The notes under the pieces were generated by a model. That model was given only the letters and a program-made list of their open reading frames with translations, was not told where the DNA came from and searched no databases. Made by a program: the position numbers and the translations under genes. A stretch of 36,147 nucleotides of DNA, from the NCBI GenBank assembly GCA_028277985.1, contig JANQFG010000169.1, forward strand, positions 1-36,147, read 5' to 3'. This DNA is from a bacterium. Its GTDB lineage: Bacteria > Desulfobacterota > DSWW01. This document shows, piece by piece, positions 22,115-29,626 of the stretch (its first letter is position 1; the number at the start of each line of letters is the position of its first letter).

Positions 22115-22945
22115 TCAGGCCGGCTCGTACCCCTCGTCGCCCGGCATCTTGAGGACTTTGCCTTCGTTGATCAGCTTCACCAGGTGGGCTTCCACGGAAA
22201 AGTAGGCCATCCCGTGGAAGGATTCCGGGATATCCGTATAGATCGCCTTCACCAGATCCTCTGTTCGACGGATGCCCGAACGTACGCCTTCGAGGATGGC
22301 CCGCTCACGGGCGAGCCGGTGCTCGATGTATTCCTCGATCTTCGCCCTTCCGTTCCAGACGAGCGGTCCGTGGCCGGGGCAGATGATCTCGACGGGGTAG
22401 GTGAGCAGTTGGTTCAAGGAAGCCAGGTAGAGCTCCATATCCCCGTCCGGAGGGACGATGATCGAGGTGCCCAGCCCCAGAATATGATCCCCGGTAAACA
22501 GCACCCCCTCGGGCCGAAGGAGGAAACAGCAGTGGCCCGCGGAGTGCCCGGGCGTATGAATGACCTCGAGCTTTCTGTCATCAAAGGAAATCTCGTCGCC
22601 ATGCTGGAAGGTGAAATCTACGGGCACGGGAGCCACCTTGTCCGCCTCGCTGACATGGACCCCAACTCTGCATCCCGTCTTCTCCTTGATCCTGTCGGTC
22701 CCGATCAGATGATCCGGGTGCCAGTGGGTCAGGATCAGCCAGCTCAGCCTTCGCTCCGCACCCTCACCAAAATGGCCGACCAGGGCATCCACGCCCTTCT
22801 CGTCCCAGAGGCCCGCGTCGATCATTCCGACTTCGCGACGCCCGACCAGGAAGCTGTTCGTATCCTTGTGGGGTGGCAGGGTCTGGGTGGGAACAGGGAT
22901 CGGGAAGACAAAATCGATCTGTTCCGATATGGGTGTCCAGTCCAT
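22115..22945 (-). CDS. MBL-fold metallohydrolase (LACTB2/glyoxalase II-like)
   Basis: A 276-residue metallo-beta-lactamase-fold protein. The metal ligands are visible: THWHPDH (73-79), His134 in HTPGHSAGH, Asp153 in FTGDHILG, and CPGHGP further down. A C-terminal winged-helix-like segment (AYFSVEAHLVKLINEGKVLK) follows, as in LACTB2 and related hydrolases, which act on RNA, thioesters or lactones. Substrate unknown. The ATG at 22945 has GAGGAG about 8 nt upstream; the frame is open far further up, overlapping the next gene, but without homology. It lies 20 nt after the stop of the thioredoxin-like lipoprotein gene and 35 nt before apbE, so the three probably form an operon. Confidence 0.9.
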   Translation of the reverse strand: MDWTPISEQIDFVFPIPVPTQTLPPHKDTNSFLVGRREVGMIDAGLWDEKGVDALVGHFGEGAERRLSWLILTHWHPDHLIGTDRIKEKTGCRVGVHVSEADKVAPVPVDFTFQHGDEISFDDRKLEVIHTPGHSAGHCCFLLRPEGVLFTGDHILGLGTSIIVPPDGDMELYLASLNQLLTYPVEIICPGHGPLVWNGRAKIEEYIEHRLARERAILEGVRSGIRRTEDLVKAIYTDIPESFHGMAYFSVEAHLVKLINEGKVLKMPGDEGYEPA

Positions 22946-22965
22946 GAAGGGATCTCCTCGTAGCC

Positions 22966-24243
22966 TCAGGAACTGGGCTCCAGGAGCCCTTCGATGACCT
23001 TGTTGGACAGGTGGTCCGGATGGCCGTGCCACCGTATCCGTCCCTGAGCATCCACGGCAATCACGCACGGAATGCTCATGACGGCCAACTCCTTCGATGT
23101 CTTCCCCTCGTCGTCCACACCCGTCGGAAAGCTCATCGGATGGCTCTCGATGAACTCCTTGACCTTGTCGGCCCCCTGCCCTTCCTTTTCGCGCGTAACG
23201 CCCACCACGGACACGCCTCGCTTGCCGTATGTTGCGGCAAGGAGATCCAGCTTCGGGATGTTTCGCTTGCAGTGTGGGCACCAGATCGCCCAGAAACTCA
23301 ACAGGGTGACCTTTCCTCGGTAGATATCCTCCTCCGACGGAGCATCGCCGATCCATTCCTTGATCTGCAGTTGCGGCGCTTGAGACCCCACCAGCTGAAG
23401 CCCTTTCAGCTTCTTGTCCGCCTTGCGGGCCAGACGCGTCTTTGGATACTTCTCCGTGAGTTGTTTCAAGGCCTCCTCGGCGCTTGGCAGATCGGCTTCA
23501 CCCATGTACATTCCGGCCAGCGAGTAGAGGGCTTTGCTGCCGTGGTCAGAATCCCCGTAGTGCTCGAGTATCTTCCGGAAAGCCTCTCTGGCCAGGTCGA
23601 TCTCCTTGAGGGAAGCGGCCGTTTCGCCCGAATAGTAAAGCGCCTCCGCGCCGACATCCGGGTTGTTCGGGTATTCCTTGGAGACCTGCTGGAAGATCCC
23701 CTGCGCATTCCGCAGGTACTTCTCTCCGACCGGATCCGCTTCATCCTTGGTCCTGCGGAGCTTGCCCAACGCCAGATAGATCTGAGCCTTGCTGATCAGG
23801 AACCGGGGGACCGCCGGACTGTTCGGGTATTGCTGGAGCAATGCATCGAGTTGCCGTACTGCGCGCCCGTATTTCCGCAGCGCGGTCAATGCCTGGGCCC
23901 TGTAGAACTCGACCGATTCGGCCCAGGGGGCCTGGGGGGTTCCTTCCAGGAGGGTCTGCAGATCCTCGAGTGCCTGCGAATGCTTTCCTGTCCGGAACTC
24001 GCCTTGAATTCGCTCGAACTCTGTCCGGCTCTCCGGATCATCCTTGAACAGGGACTTCAGGTACTCCTTGACCGATATCGCCGGCTCGCTCGGTGGCGGC
24101 TCCTCGGGGGGAGAACCTTTGCACCCGGCTAGGGTCAATGCAACGACCGCGGCAAGAATGAGCCCGGCCATTGAGTGTCCCGGCGGCCCCATGGTTCTGC
24201 ATCGCTTCATCGGCTTCTTCTCCGTCCACCCTTTCTTCAGCAT
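22966..24243 (-). CDS. Lipoprotein with TPR repeats and a TlpA-like thioredoxin domain
   Basis: A 425-residue exported protein. The N-terminus has a signal sequence with lipobox LTLAGC, placing it in the periplasm on a membrane. Residues about 75-285 are tetratricopeptide repeats of the YbgF/outer-membrane-lipoprotein sort (for example LRKYGRAVRQLDALLQQYP, GTPQAPWAESVEFYRAQAL and DLPSAEEALKQLTEKYP). The C-terminal ~150 residues are a TlpA/ResA-like thioredoxin domain with active site WCPHC in FWAIWCPHCKRNIPKLD and a cis-proline region MSIPCVIAVD. It probably reduces disulfides, as in cytochrome c maturation, with the TPR part binding a partner; the combination is notable. Start ATG 24243; ATG 24210 would give a shorter signal peptide and is equally possible. 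Confidence 0.85.
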   Translation of the reverse strand: MLKKGWTEKKPMKRCRTMGPPGHSMAGLILAAVVALTLAGCKGSPPEEPPPSEPAISVKEYLKSLFKDDPESRTEFERIQGEFRTGKHSQALEDLQTLLEGTPQAPWAESVEFYRAQALTALRKYGRAVRQLDALLQQYPNSPAVPRFLISKAQIYLALGKLRRTKDEADPVGEKYLRNAQGIFQQVSKEYPNNPDVGAEALYYSGETAASLKEIDLAREAFRKILEHYGDSDHGSKALYSLAGMYMGEADLPSAEEALKQLTEKYPKTRLARKADKKLKGLQLVGSQAPQLQIKEWIGDAPSEEDIYRGKVTLLSFWAIWCPHCKRNIPKLDLLAATYGKRGVSVVGVTREKEGQGADKVKEFIESHPMSFPTGVDDEGKTSKELAVMSIPCVIAVDAQGRIRWHGHPDHLSNKVIEGLLEPSS

Positions 24244-24572
24244 CGAAACGCTTCCTTCTCTCGCGCTCTGTCCAACCCGTTGGACCCACGACCGGCCGAA
24301 AGGCTCTATTCTATTCTGGCGCGGCCCTCTGCGCAACTCGGCGTACAACCCCTCTTGGGAAGTGACAAGTGGCCAGTGGCGAGTGGCACGCAACCGAGGA
24401 CAGGCGTCGGGCGCGATACGACGATCCGCACTCCCCATTCGGAATGGAATGGCCGGGCGGATGTAGGCCTTGCAAGGGATCGAAGCGGATGGGGTTTCGT
24501 GCAAGCCCGTAATACGGTAGACTTCCCCGGTACTGTCAAGCCTGTTTCCCCTCTTACCCGGGAGGATGCGTC
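24244..24572. other. Intergenic region between the TPR-thioredoxin gene and aroE
   Basis: About 330 bp without a gene. It contains the inverted heptamer array (24361-24388). A possible minus-strand promoter has TTGACA at 24534-24539 with only weak -10 candidates (TATTAC at 19 nt or CGTATT at 17 nt). I see no convincing promoter for aroE. Open frames here are read-through extensions of neighbouring genes. Confidence 0.5.
24361..24388 (-). repeat. Tandem heptamer repeat, four units (inverted relative to 16615-16656)
   Basis: Plus strand AGTGACA, AGTGGCC, AGTGGCG, AGTGGCA, the complement of the NGCCACT heptamer. Reading the minus strand, the first two units (TGCCACT, CGCCACT) match the first two of the other array in order. 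One unit is diverged. Confidence 0.8.
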
Positions 24573-25424
24573 GTGAGGATCGATGGCAAATCGCGTGTCT
24601 GCGCAGTGATCGGAAACCCGGTGGAGCACTCCCTTTCCCCTGCTCTGCACAATGCCGCCTTTGCGGAAAAGGGGCTCAACATGTGCTATGTGGCCTTCCG
24701 GGTGGAGGATATCGAAGCCGCCATGGCCGGAGTCAAGGGCCTGAATCTACTGGGCCTGAGCGTAACCATTCCCCACAAGGTGGCCGTCATGGGGTGTCTG
24801 GACGAAGTCGACGAGACCGCCGGGAGAATCGGTTCGGTGAATACCGTGCTCAACAGAGAAGGAAGGCTCATCGGCTACAACAGCGACGGCATGGGCGCGG
24901 TTCGGGCCCTTCGGGAGGCGGATGTCCCCATGACGGACGAGAAGGTGACGATCCTCGGCTCGGGAGGCGCCGCCAGGGCGATTGCCTTCACCCTCGGCAA
25001 AGAGGTCGCTCTCAGGGAGATGGTGTTGCTGGGGGTCGAGGTCGACGAATGCAGGCGTCTTGCAGAGGATCTGGAGAAGGCGCTCCCCTTTCCGGTCCGC
25101 TGGGAGGCGATGAACCTGGAAACCCTGGGCCGGCACGTGCCGGACTCGGCCGGGCTCATTCACTGCACCCCCGTCGGGATGAATCCCCACGAAGAGCAGA
25201 CCGTGCTGGATCGACAGCTCCTGTGTCCCGGCCAATTCGTGTTCGACATCGTCTACAACCCCTTGAGGACCCGCCTGCTGCAGGAGGCGGAACAGGTCGG
25301 ATGCCGCACCGTGCAGGGCGTCGAGATGTTCATCCACCAGGCGGTCTTTCAGTTCGAGCTCTGGACGGGCGAGCAAGCCCCGGTGGAATGCATGCGTCGG
25401 GTCGTGATGGAGGCGCTGTCATGA
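24573..25424 (+). CDS. aroE: Shikimate dehydrogenase
   Basis: A 283-residue NADPH-dependent enzyme that reduces 3-dehydroshikimate to shikimate. Visible are the substrate-binding NPVEHSLSPALHN (15-27), LSVTIPHK with catalytic Lys69, GYNSDGMGA with Asp105, the nucleotide-binding GSGGAARA (129-136), NPHEEQ, and the C-terminal QGVEMFIHQAVFQFELWTG. Length and order are normal. The start is GTG 24573 with GGGAGG about 8 nt upstream. It overlaps aroK by ATGA, so the two are translationally coupled. Confidence 0.97.
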   Translation: MRIDGKSRVCAVIGNPVEHSLSPALHNAAFAEKGLNMCYVAFRVEDIEAAMAGVKGLNLLGLSVTIPHKVAVMGCLDEVDETAGRIGSVNTVLNREGRLIGYNSDGMGAVRALREADVPMTDEKVTILGSGGAARAIAFTLGKEVALREMVLLGVEVDECRRLAEDLEKALPFPVRWEAMNLETLGRHVPDSAGLIHCTPVGMNPHEEQTVLDRQLLCPGQFVFDIVYNPLRTRLLQEAEQVGCRTVQGVEMFIHQAVFQFELWTGEQAPVECMRRVVMEALS

Positions 25425-25936
25425 ACATCGTGCTCATCGGCTATCGGGGAACGGGAAAAACCACGGTCGCGACTCTCCTCGCCTCCGCCCTCGGGATGCC
25501 GCAGATCTGCCTGGATGAAGAGATCGTCAGAAGGACGGAAAAACGCATCCCCGACATCGTGGCCGACCACGGGTGGGGATATTTTCGGGATCTGGAGAGC
25601 GAAGTGGTGAAGGATTTCGCGGCCAAGGACGGTTGGGTCATCGATTCGGGCGGCGGGGTGATCCTTCGCACCGAAAACGTCCAGAACCTTCGCCGCAACG
25701 GGACCCTCGTCTGGCTCACCGCACCGCCCTCGGTTCTGATCGATCGCATCAAGGACGATACCGAGAGGCCTGCTCTGAAGGATGGGAAGACCTTTCTCGA
25801 AGAGGTGGAAGAGGTTCTGGAAGAACGACTGCCTCTCTATCGATCCGCAGCAGACTGGACCATCGATGTTTCTGAAAGCACACCCGAAGAAGTCGCTTCC
25901 GCGATTCAAGCCAGACTCAAAGAAGAAGCCGGCTGA
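25421..25936 (+). CDS. aroK: Shikimate kinase
   Basis: A 171-residue P-loop kinase that phosphorylates shikimate at the 3-hydroxyl using ATP. Visible are Walker A GYRGTGKTT (7-15), the shikimate-binding LDEEIVRRT (31-39), GWGYFRDLESEVV (51-63) and the glycine-rich SGGGV (76-80), with ERPAL in the lid. The ATG overlaps the aroE stop. Convergent with the UDP-glucose dehydrogenase gene, 9 nt between the stops. The next shikimate-pathway gene, aroC, lies 6.8 kb downstream. Confidence 0.95.
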   Translation: MNIVLIGYRGTGKTTVATLLASALGMPQICLDEEIVRRTEKRIPDIVADHGWGYFRDLESEVVKDFAAKDGWVIDSGGGVILRTENVQNLRRNGTLVWLTAPPSVLIDRIKDDTERPALKDGKTFLEEVEEVLEERLPLYRSAADWTIDVSESTPEEVASAIQARLKEEAG

Positions 25937-25945
25937 TACAGACGT

Positions 25946-27340
25946 TCAACTCTCCGAGCGGTCGATCAGGGGGAATGTGCCCTTTTCCTGCTTCCCCACC
26001 GGAACGACGTGGAACCCGATTTTGGCGAGCACGGCCGGGTCGAGCAGGTTTCTGCCGTCAAAGACGAAGGCCGGTTTCTCCATTCCCTTGAAGATCCTCT
26101 GAAAATCGAGAGCCTGATATTCCTTCCACTCTGTCAGGACCAGCAGTGCGTGGGCCCCCTTGGCCGCCTTGTAGACGTTTCGCTCGTAGGTCACGTCCTG
26201 ATCGATTCCTTCCAGGTCCGTCCGTGCGTTTTCCAGGGCCTTCGGGTCCGTGATGCTCAGCCGAGCGCCCTCCTCGAGCAACCTCTTGCATATGTAGACC
26301 GCCGGTGCTTCCCGTGTATCACCTGTATCCGGCTTGAACGCGAACCCGAGAACGGCGATCCGCTTGTCCGTCACGGTGTGGAACATGTGCTCGATGATAT
26401 TCTGCACGAACCTTCGCTTCTGATACTCGTTGATCCCCACCACCGATTCCCAGTAGTCGGCCACTTCGTTCAAGCCATAGCTGCGACAGAGATAGACGAG
26501 ACTCAGGATGTCCTTCTGAAAGCAGGACCCCCCGAACCCGACACCTGCCCGCAGAAACTTCTGCCCGATCCTCTCATCCATTCCGATCGCGCGGGAGACT
26601 TCTTCGATGTTCGCGCCCGTCTTTTCACACAGGGCGGAGATGCTGTTGATCGATGAGATCCGCTGTGCAAGAAAAGCGTTGGCCGTCAACTTGGAAAGTT
26701 CGCTGCTCCAGGTGTTGGTCTCCACGATCCGTTCTCTGTCCACCCACTGCTCGTACACGTCCGCCAGGGCTCGGCGGGCCTTCTTCCCGCTCCGGGTCTC
26801 ACGCGACCCGATGAGGACCCTGTCCGGCTCTTCCAGGTCCCGGACGGCCGTACCCTCTGCCAGAAATTCGGGGTTGGAGAGGACCTCGATCTGCTTGCCC
26901 TCGGTCGCACCGGAGCGAAGAATCCGCTCGATTGCCTGTGCCGTCCTTACCGGGACCGTGCTCTTCTCCACCACGATCGTCTCGGACCGTGCATGCTGCA
27001 GGATCATCCGCGCCGTCTTCTCGACGTACTGCATGTCCGAGGCGTAGCCGGCCCCGTGTCCGAAAGCCTTTGTCGGCGTGTTCACGCAGACAAAGATCAT
27101 GTCCGCCTTCTTGATCTCCCCGGGGATATCCGTAGAGAAGAACAGGTTCTTGCCTCGCGTCCTCTTGACGATCTTGTCCAGGCCGGGCTCAAAGATCGGC
27201 AGATTCGCACCCTTCCAGGCCCGTATCTTTCCGGCATGCACATCGACCACGGTGACCTTCTTGTCGGGCGATCGATCGGCCAGCACCGCCATGGAGGGGC
27301 CCCCCACGTATCCGGCCCCGATACAGAGAATGTTCTTCAC
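25946..27340 (-). CDS. UDP-glucose 6-dehydrogenase, eukaryote-like type
   Basis: A 464-residue enzyme that oxidises UDP-glucose to UDP-glucuronate with NAD+, a precursor for surface polysaccharides and lipid A modification. The NAD-binding start is NILCIGAGYVGGPSMAVLA; further motifs are PIFEPGLD, VNTPTK, VVEKSTVPV, LSNPEFLAEGTAV and the catalytic cysteine in GFGGSCFQKDILSLVYLC. The wording of these motifs (FQKD, then VTDKRIAVLGFAFKPDTGDTRE) is close to the animal enzyme as I recall it and unlike common bacterial Ugd. I chose the GTG at 27340, with GGAAGGA about 7 nt upstream and homology starting at residue 2; ATG 27370 also has AGGA. Stands alone between convergent aroK and divergent marR. 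Confidence 0.94.
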   Translation of the reverse strand: MKNILCIGAGYVGGPSMAVLADRSPDKKVTVVDVHAGKIRAWKGANLPIFEPGLDKIVKRTRGKNLFFSTDIPGEIKKADMIFVCVNTPTKAFGHGAGYASDMQYVEKTARMILQHARSETIVVEKSTVPVRTAQAIERILRSGATEGKQIEVLSNPEFLAEGTAVRDLEEPDRVLIGSRETRSGKKARRALADVYEQWVDRERIVETNTWSSELSKLTANAFLAQRISSINSISALCEKTGANIEEVSRAIGMDERIGQKFLRAGVGFGGSCFQKDILSLVYLCRSYGLNEVADYWESVVGINEYQKRRFVQNIIEHMFHTVTDKRIAVLGFAFKPDTGDTREAPAVYICKRLLEEGARLSITDPKALENARTDLEGIDQDVTYERNVYKAAKGAHALLVLTEWKEYQALDFQRIFKGMEKPAFVFDGRNLLDPAVLAKIGFHVVPVGKQEKGTFPLIDRSES

Positions 27341-27431
27341 CTGTGAATCCTTCCTGCTCCCTTTTCTCATCATCCATCCTTTTCGTCTACGGAAACGGGT
27401 CGTCCCGCGCCATTTTCTGCTCCAATCCCCG

Positions 27432-27462
27432 ATTATATAGAGACGGCATTCCAGGCGACAAA
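27432..27462 (-). promoter_or_regulatory. Promoter for the UDP-glucose dehydrogenase gene
   Basis: Minus strand TTTGTC (27457-27462), 17-nt spacer and TATATA (27434-27439), overlapping a perfect TATAAT (27432-27437). Leader of roughly 85 nt to the GTG start. Confidence 0.5.
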
Positions 27463-27484
27463 GTTGCAACACCGGGTTCGAGGC

Positions 27485-27514
27485 TTGACAGCCCCGATTT
27501 AGTACGTTAACGTA
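27485..27514 (+). promoter_or_regulatory. Promoter and palindromic operator for the MarR gene
   Basis: TTGACA (27485-27490), 17-nt spacer and TAACGT (27508-27513). A perfect 12-bp palindrome TACGTTAACGTA (27503-27514) covers the -10. A regulator bound there would block transcription, so autorepression by the MarR protein encoded just downstream is the simplest reading. Confidence 0.55.
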
Positions 27515-27570
27515 TTGTTTTAGAGTGTACTATTTTTCCTCCTGTCCCGCCAGCGTGATCGGAAGGCGAT

Positions 27571-28032
27571 ATGATCCGATTCGAAGACAACCTGGGAATC
27601 CACCTTTTCAAGGCTTATTTCAGCATCTACAAGTACTTGAAGAGGACCTTCGCCGATCACCAGATCGAGAACATGAACCCCACCCGACTCGGCATCCTGC
27701 TTGCCCTGGCGGATCGCGACGGGGTGATCATGTCCAAGCTCGGCCAGAGACTCTTCCTCGAGAAATCCACCATGACCGGCGTCATCGACAAGATGGAGGC
27801 GGACGGTCTCGTGGAGAGGCGAAGCGACCAATCGGATCGCAGGGCGCTTCGCATTTATCTTACGCCAAGGGCGAGAAAGCTGAACGAGCGAATCCTCAGG
27901 ATCATCGACAGGGCCTACGCCGAGCTGAGCGGAGACCTGAGCAGCCAGGACCTGGCCGCTTCGGTCAAGGTCTCGAAGAAGATCGGGCAGGCCGCTCACG
28001 ACCTTTGCGCAAACAACGACAGGAAGGCCTGA
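27571..28032 (+). CDS. MarR family transcriptional regulator
   Basis: A 153-residue winged-helix regulator. The order is an N-terminal dimerisation helix (LGIHLFKAYFSIYKYLKRTF), the HTH (MSKLGQRLFLEKSTMTGVIDKMEADGLVERR, near 52-82), the wing with the typical SDQSDRRALRIYLTPRARKL (about 84-103), and a C-terminal helix. MarR proteins usually release DNA on binding small phenolic or acyl-CoA-type ligands. The gene directly precedes an ADP-forming acyl-CoA synthetase subunit gene, whose promoter carries its own dyad, so control of aromatic or organic-acid use is plausible. Ligand unknown. ATG at 27571 with GGAAGG about 7 nt upstream. Confidence 0.9.
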   Translation: MIRFEDNLGIHLFKAYFSIYKYLKRTFADHQIENMNPTRLGILLALADRDGVIMSKLGQRLFLEKSTMTGVIDKMEADGLVERRSDQSDRRALRIYLTPRARKLNERILRIIDRAYAELSGDLSSQDLAASVKVSKKIGQAAHDLCANNDRKA

Positions 28033-28058
28033 GTCTCCCTGCGTACCTGCCCCGTTTA

Positions 28059-28093
28059 TTGACAAGGGCCCTCCGTGCCGATATATTTTCGGC
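28059..28093 (+). promoter_or_regulatory. Strong promoter with dyad for the acyl-CoA synthetase subunit gene
   Basis: TTGACA (28059-28064), 17-nt spacer, TATATT (28082-28087). The -10 lies inside the inverted repeat GCCGA-N7-TCGGC (28077-28093), a likely repressor site. This arrangement parallels the palindrome over the marR promoter, but the two dyads differ in sequence. Confidence 0.65.
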
Positions 28094-28144
28094 CAACCTG
28101 ACGATCAGCGCTATCGAACCGTCACACAGGGAGTCGACGAGCTT

Positions 28145-28825
28145 ATGAAGATCATAGAGGAAGCGGTCGCAAAGGGTCAGAAGAGCCTGTCCGAGTTCGC
28201 ATCCAAACAAGTTTTGGCGTCTTACGGAATCCCGGTCTGCCAGGAGGCCCTTGTACAGTCCGAGGAAGAGGCCGTGGAGAAGGCGCGTGCTTTCGGGTTT
28301 CCCGTGGTGTTGAAGGGTTGCGGCGAGCAACTGACTCACAAGACCGAAGGAAACCTCATACGCCTCTGGCTGAGGGGGCCGGAAGAGGTCCAGGAAGCCT
28401 ATCAGGACCTGACCAAAGGCAACCCGGAAGGCCTCGAGGGCGTCCTCGTCCAGGAGATGGTATCGGGCAACCGGGAGCTGGTCATCGGCCTCATTCGGGA
28501 TGCCCAGTTCGGCCCTTGTGTCATGTTCGGTTTTGGCGGCGTCTTCACCGAGGTGCTCAACGATGTCTCCTTTCGCGTGGCGCCCCTGGAGGAATGGGAC
28601 GCCATGGAGATGATGGAAGAAATCAGGGCGAAGAAGATCCTGGAAGAATTCCGCGGCGAAACGGCGGTGGACAGAAAGGTGCTGGCCGAATCACTGATCG
28701 CTCTGGGCAAGATCGGGCTGGAGAACGACGCGGTGGAAGAGATCGACGTGAATCCTCTGAAGTTCCGGGACGGCAAACCGGTGGCAGTGGATGCCCTGGT
28801 GGTTCTGGCGGACAAGGCGGGCTAG
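28145..28825 (+). CDS. ATP-grasp subunit of ADP-forming acetyl/acyl-CoA synthetase (beta-type)
   Basis: A 226-residue protein matching the beta (ATP-grasp) subunit of ADP-forming acyl-CoA synthetases, which make ATP from acyl-CoA, ADP and phosphate or activate acids in reverse. Seen are LSEFASKQVLASYGIPVCQE (15-34), AFGFPVVLKGCGEQLTHKTEG (55-75), LVQEMVSGNRELVIGLIRDAQFGPCVMFGFGG (about 101-132) and the C-terminal EEIDVNPLKF. The CoA-binding alpha subunit is not encoded next to it, so a partner must be elsewhere or the protein has another acid substrate. Start ATG 28145 with GGGAG about 11 nt upstream. The gene follows marR in the same direction but has its own strong promoter. Convergent with gspB (12 nt between stops). 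Confidence 0.87.
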   Translation: MKIIEEAVAKGQKSLSEFASKQVLASYGIPVCQEALVQSEEEAVEKARAFGFPVVLKGCGEQLTHKTEGNLIRLWLRGPEEVQEAYQDLTKGNPEGLEGVLVQEMVSGNRELVIGLIRDAQFGPCVMFGFGGVFTEVLNDVSFRVAPLEEWDAMEMMEEIRAKKILEEFRGETAVDRKVLAESLIALGKIGLENDAVEEIDVNPLKFRDGKPVAVDALVVLADKAG

Positions 28826-28837
28826 CATCCTGCCGGG

Positions 28838-29599
28838 CTATCGCTTCCCAAGCGATATCTTGTACCTCGCCCCACCCTCTTCGAAGACAATAGAGTTTTC
28901 CCGGATCTCGACCACGGCAAGACCGTCCACGCGGTCTCCCTCACGAACCGTCTTCAGGTTGACCACGGCGAACCGGCCGGCTTCGTCGCGGCTGTAGGCG
29001 ATCGCGTTGATCTTGATCTCCGGTCCTCTCCATTCCTGAAACACCTCGTCTTCGGATGCCTGCTGTGACAAGGCAACTCTTTCCTGCCGAACCGGTGTAA
29101 CGGGCGGGTCCGGGTATGCTTCGGCTTGGACGCCCCTGTCCTCCCGGATCGCAGCGGGTGGGTCCACCCTTTCTGCCGGCCGATTGCGCGGAGACGGTGC
29201 GGGCATCGCTTCCGGCCTCGACGCAGTCATCCGCCCCTGAGAGGGCACCGGGGCCGGACGGGCGGAAACGGGGGGGCGGTAGGAGGACGACTCCGAACCC
29301 GGAGAAGTAACTTGCCGGGGTGAATCGTCGGCGGGCAGCGCAGAGGAGAGATGCCGGGCCGTCCCCTCCTGTGCCTCTTGCACCGGGGGAGTGAAGGTCT
29401 GCCGGGTGATCCAGTAGGTGGTTGCGATCGCCAGCAGAAGAAGAACTGCGCCCACGCCTATCCACCAGAAATGCCTTCGCTCCGGCTCCTCGACCTGCTC
29501 CATATCCGGGATGAGAACCGCTTCCATCGGGTTCGCACCCCTCTTCGTCTTTTCTTTATCCTGCTCGAGCCTGCGCAAGGCATCCAGGATGTAGCTCAT
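28838..29599 (-). CDS. gspB: General secretion pathway protein B-like (GspB/ExeB)
   Basis: A 253-residue inner-membrane protein. The N-terminus MSYILDALRRLEQDK is diagnostic of GspB/ExeB. One transmembrane helix lies at about 44-64 (FWWIGVGAVLLLLAIATTYWI), followed by a long Pro/Ser/Ala-rich periplasmic linker (about 70-180) and the conserved C-terminal T2SSB domain (about 190-253: INAIAYSRDEAGRFAVVNLKT, then GDRVDGLAVVEIRENSIVFE). With ExeA it forms a complex that helps place the type II secretion secretin through peptidoglycan. It lies 27 nt after the exeA-like gene stop on the same strand. No other T2SS gene is present in the window. Confidence 0.9.
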   Translation of the reverse strand: MSYILDALRRLEQDKEKTKRGANPMEAVLIPDMEQVEEPERRHFWWIGVGAVLLLLAIATTYWITRQTFTPPVQEAQEGTARHLSSALPADDSPRQVTSPGSESSSYRPPVSARPAPVPSQGRMTASRPEAMPAPSPRNRPAERVDPPAAIREDRGVQAEAYPDPPVTPVRQERVALSQQASEDEVFQEWRGPEIKINAIAYSRDEAGRFAVVNLKTVREGDRVDGLAVVEIRENSIVFEEGGARYKISLGKR

Positions 29600-29626
29600 C
29601 CTATCTTACCCTTTGTCCTGGGCCCG

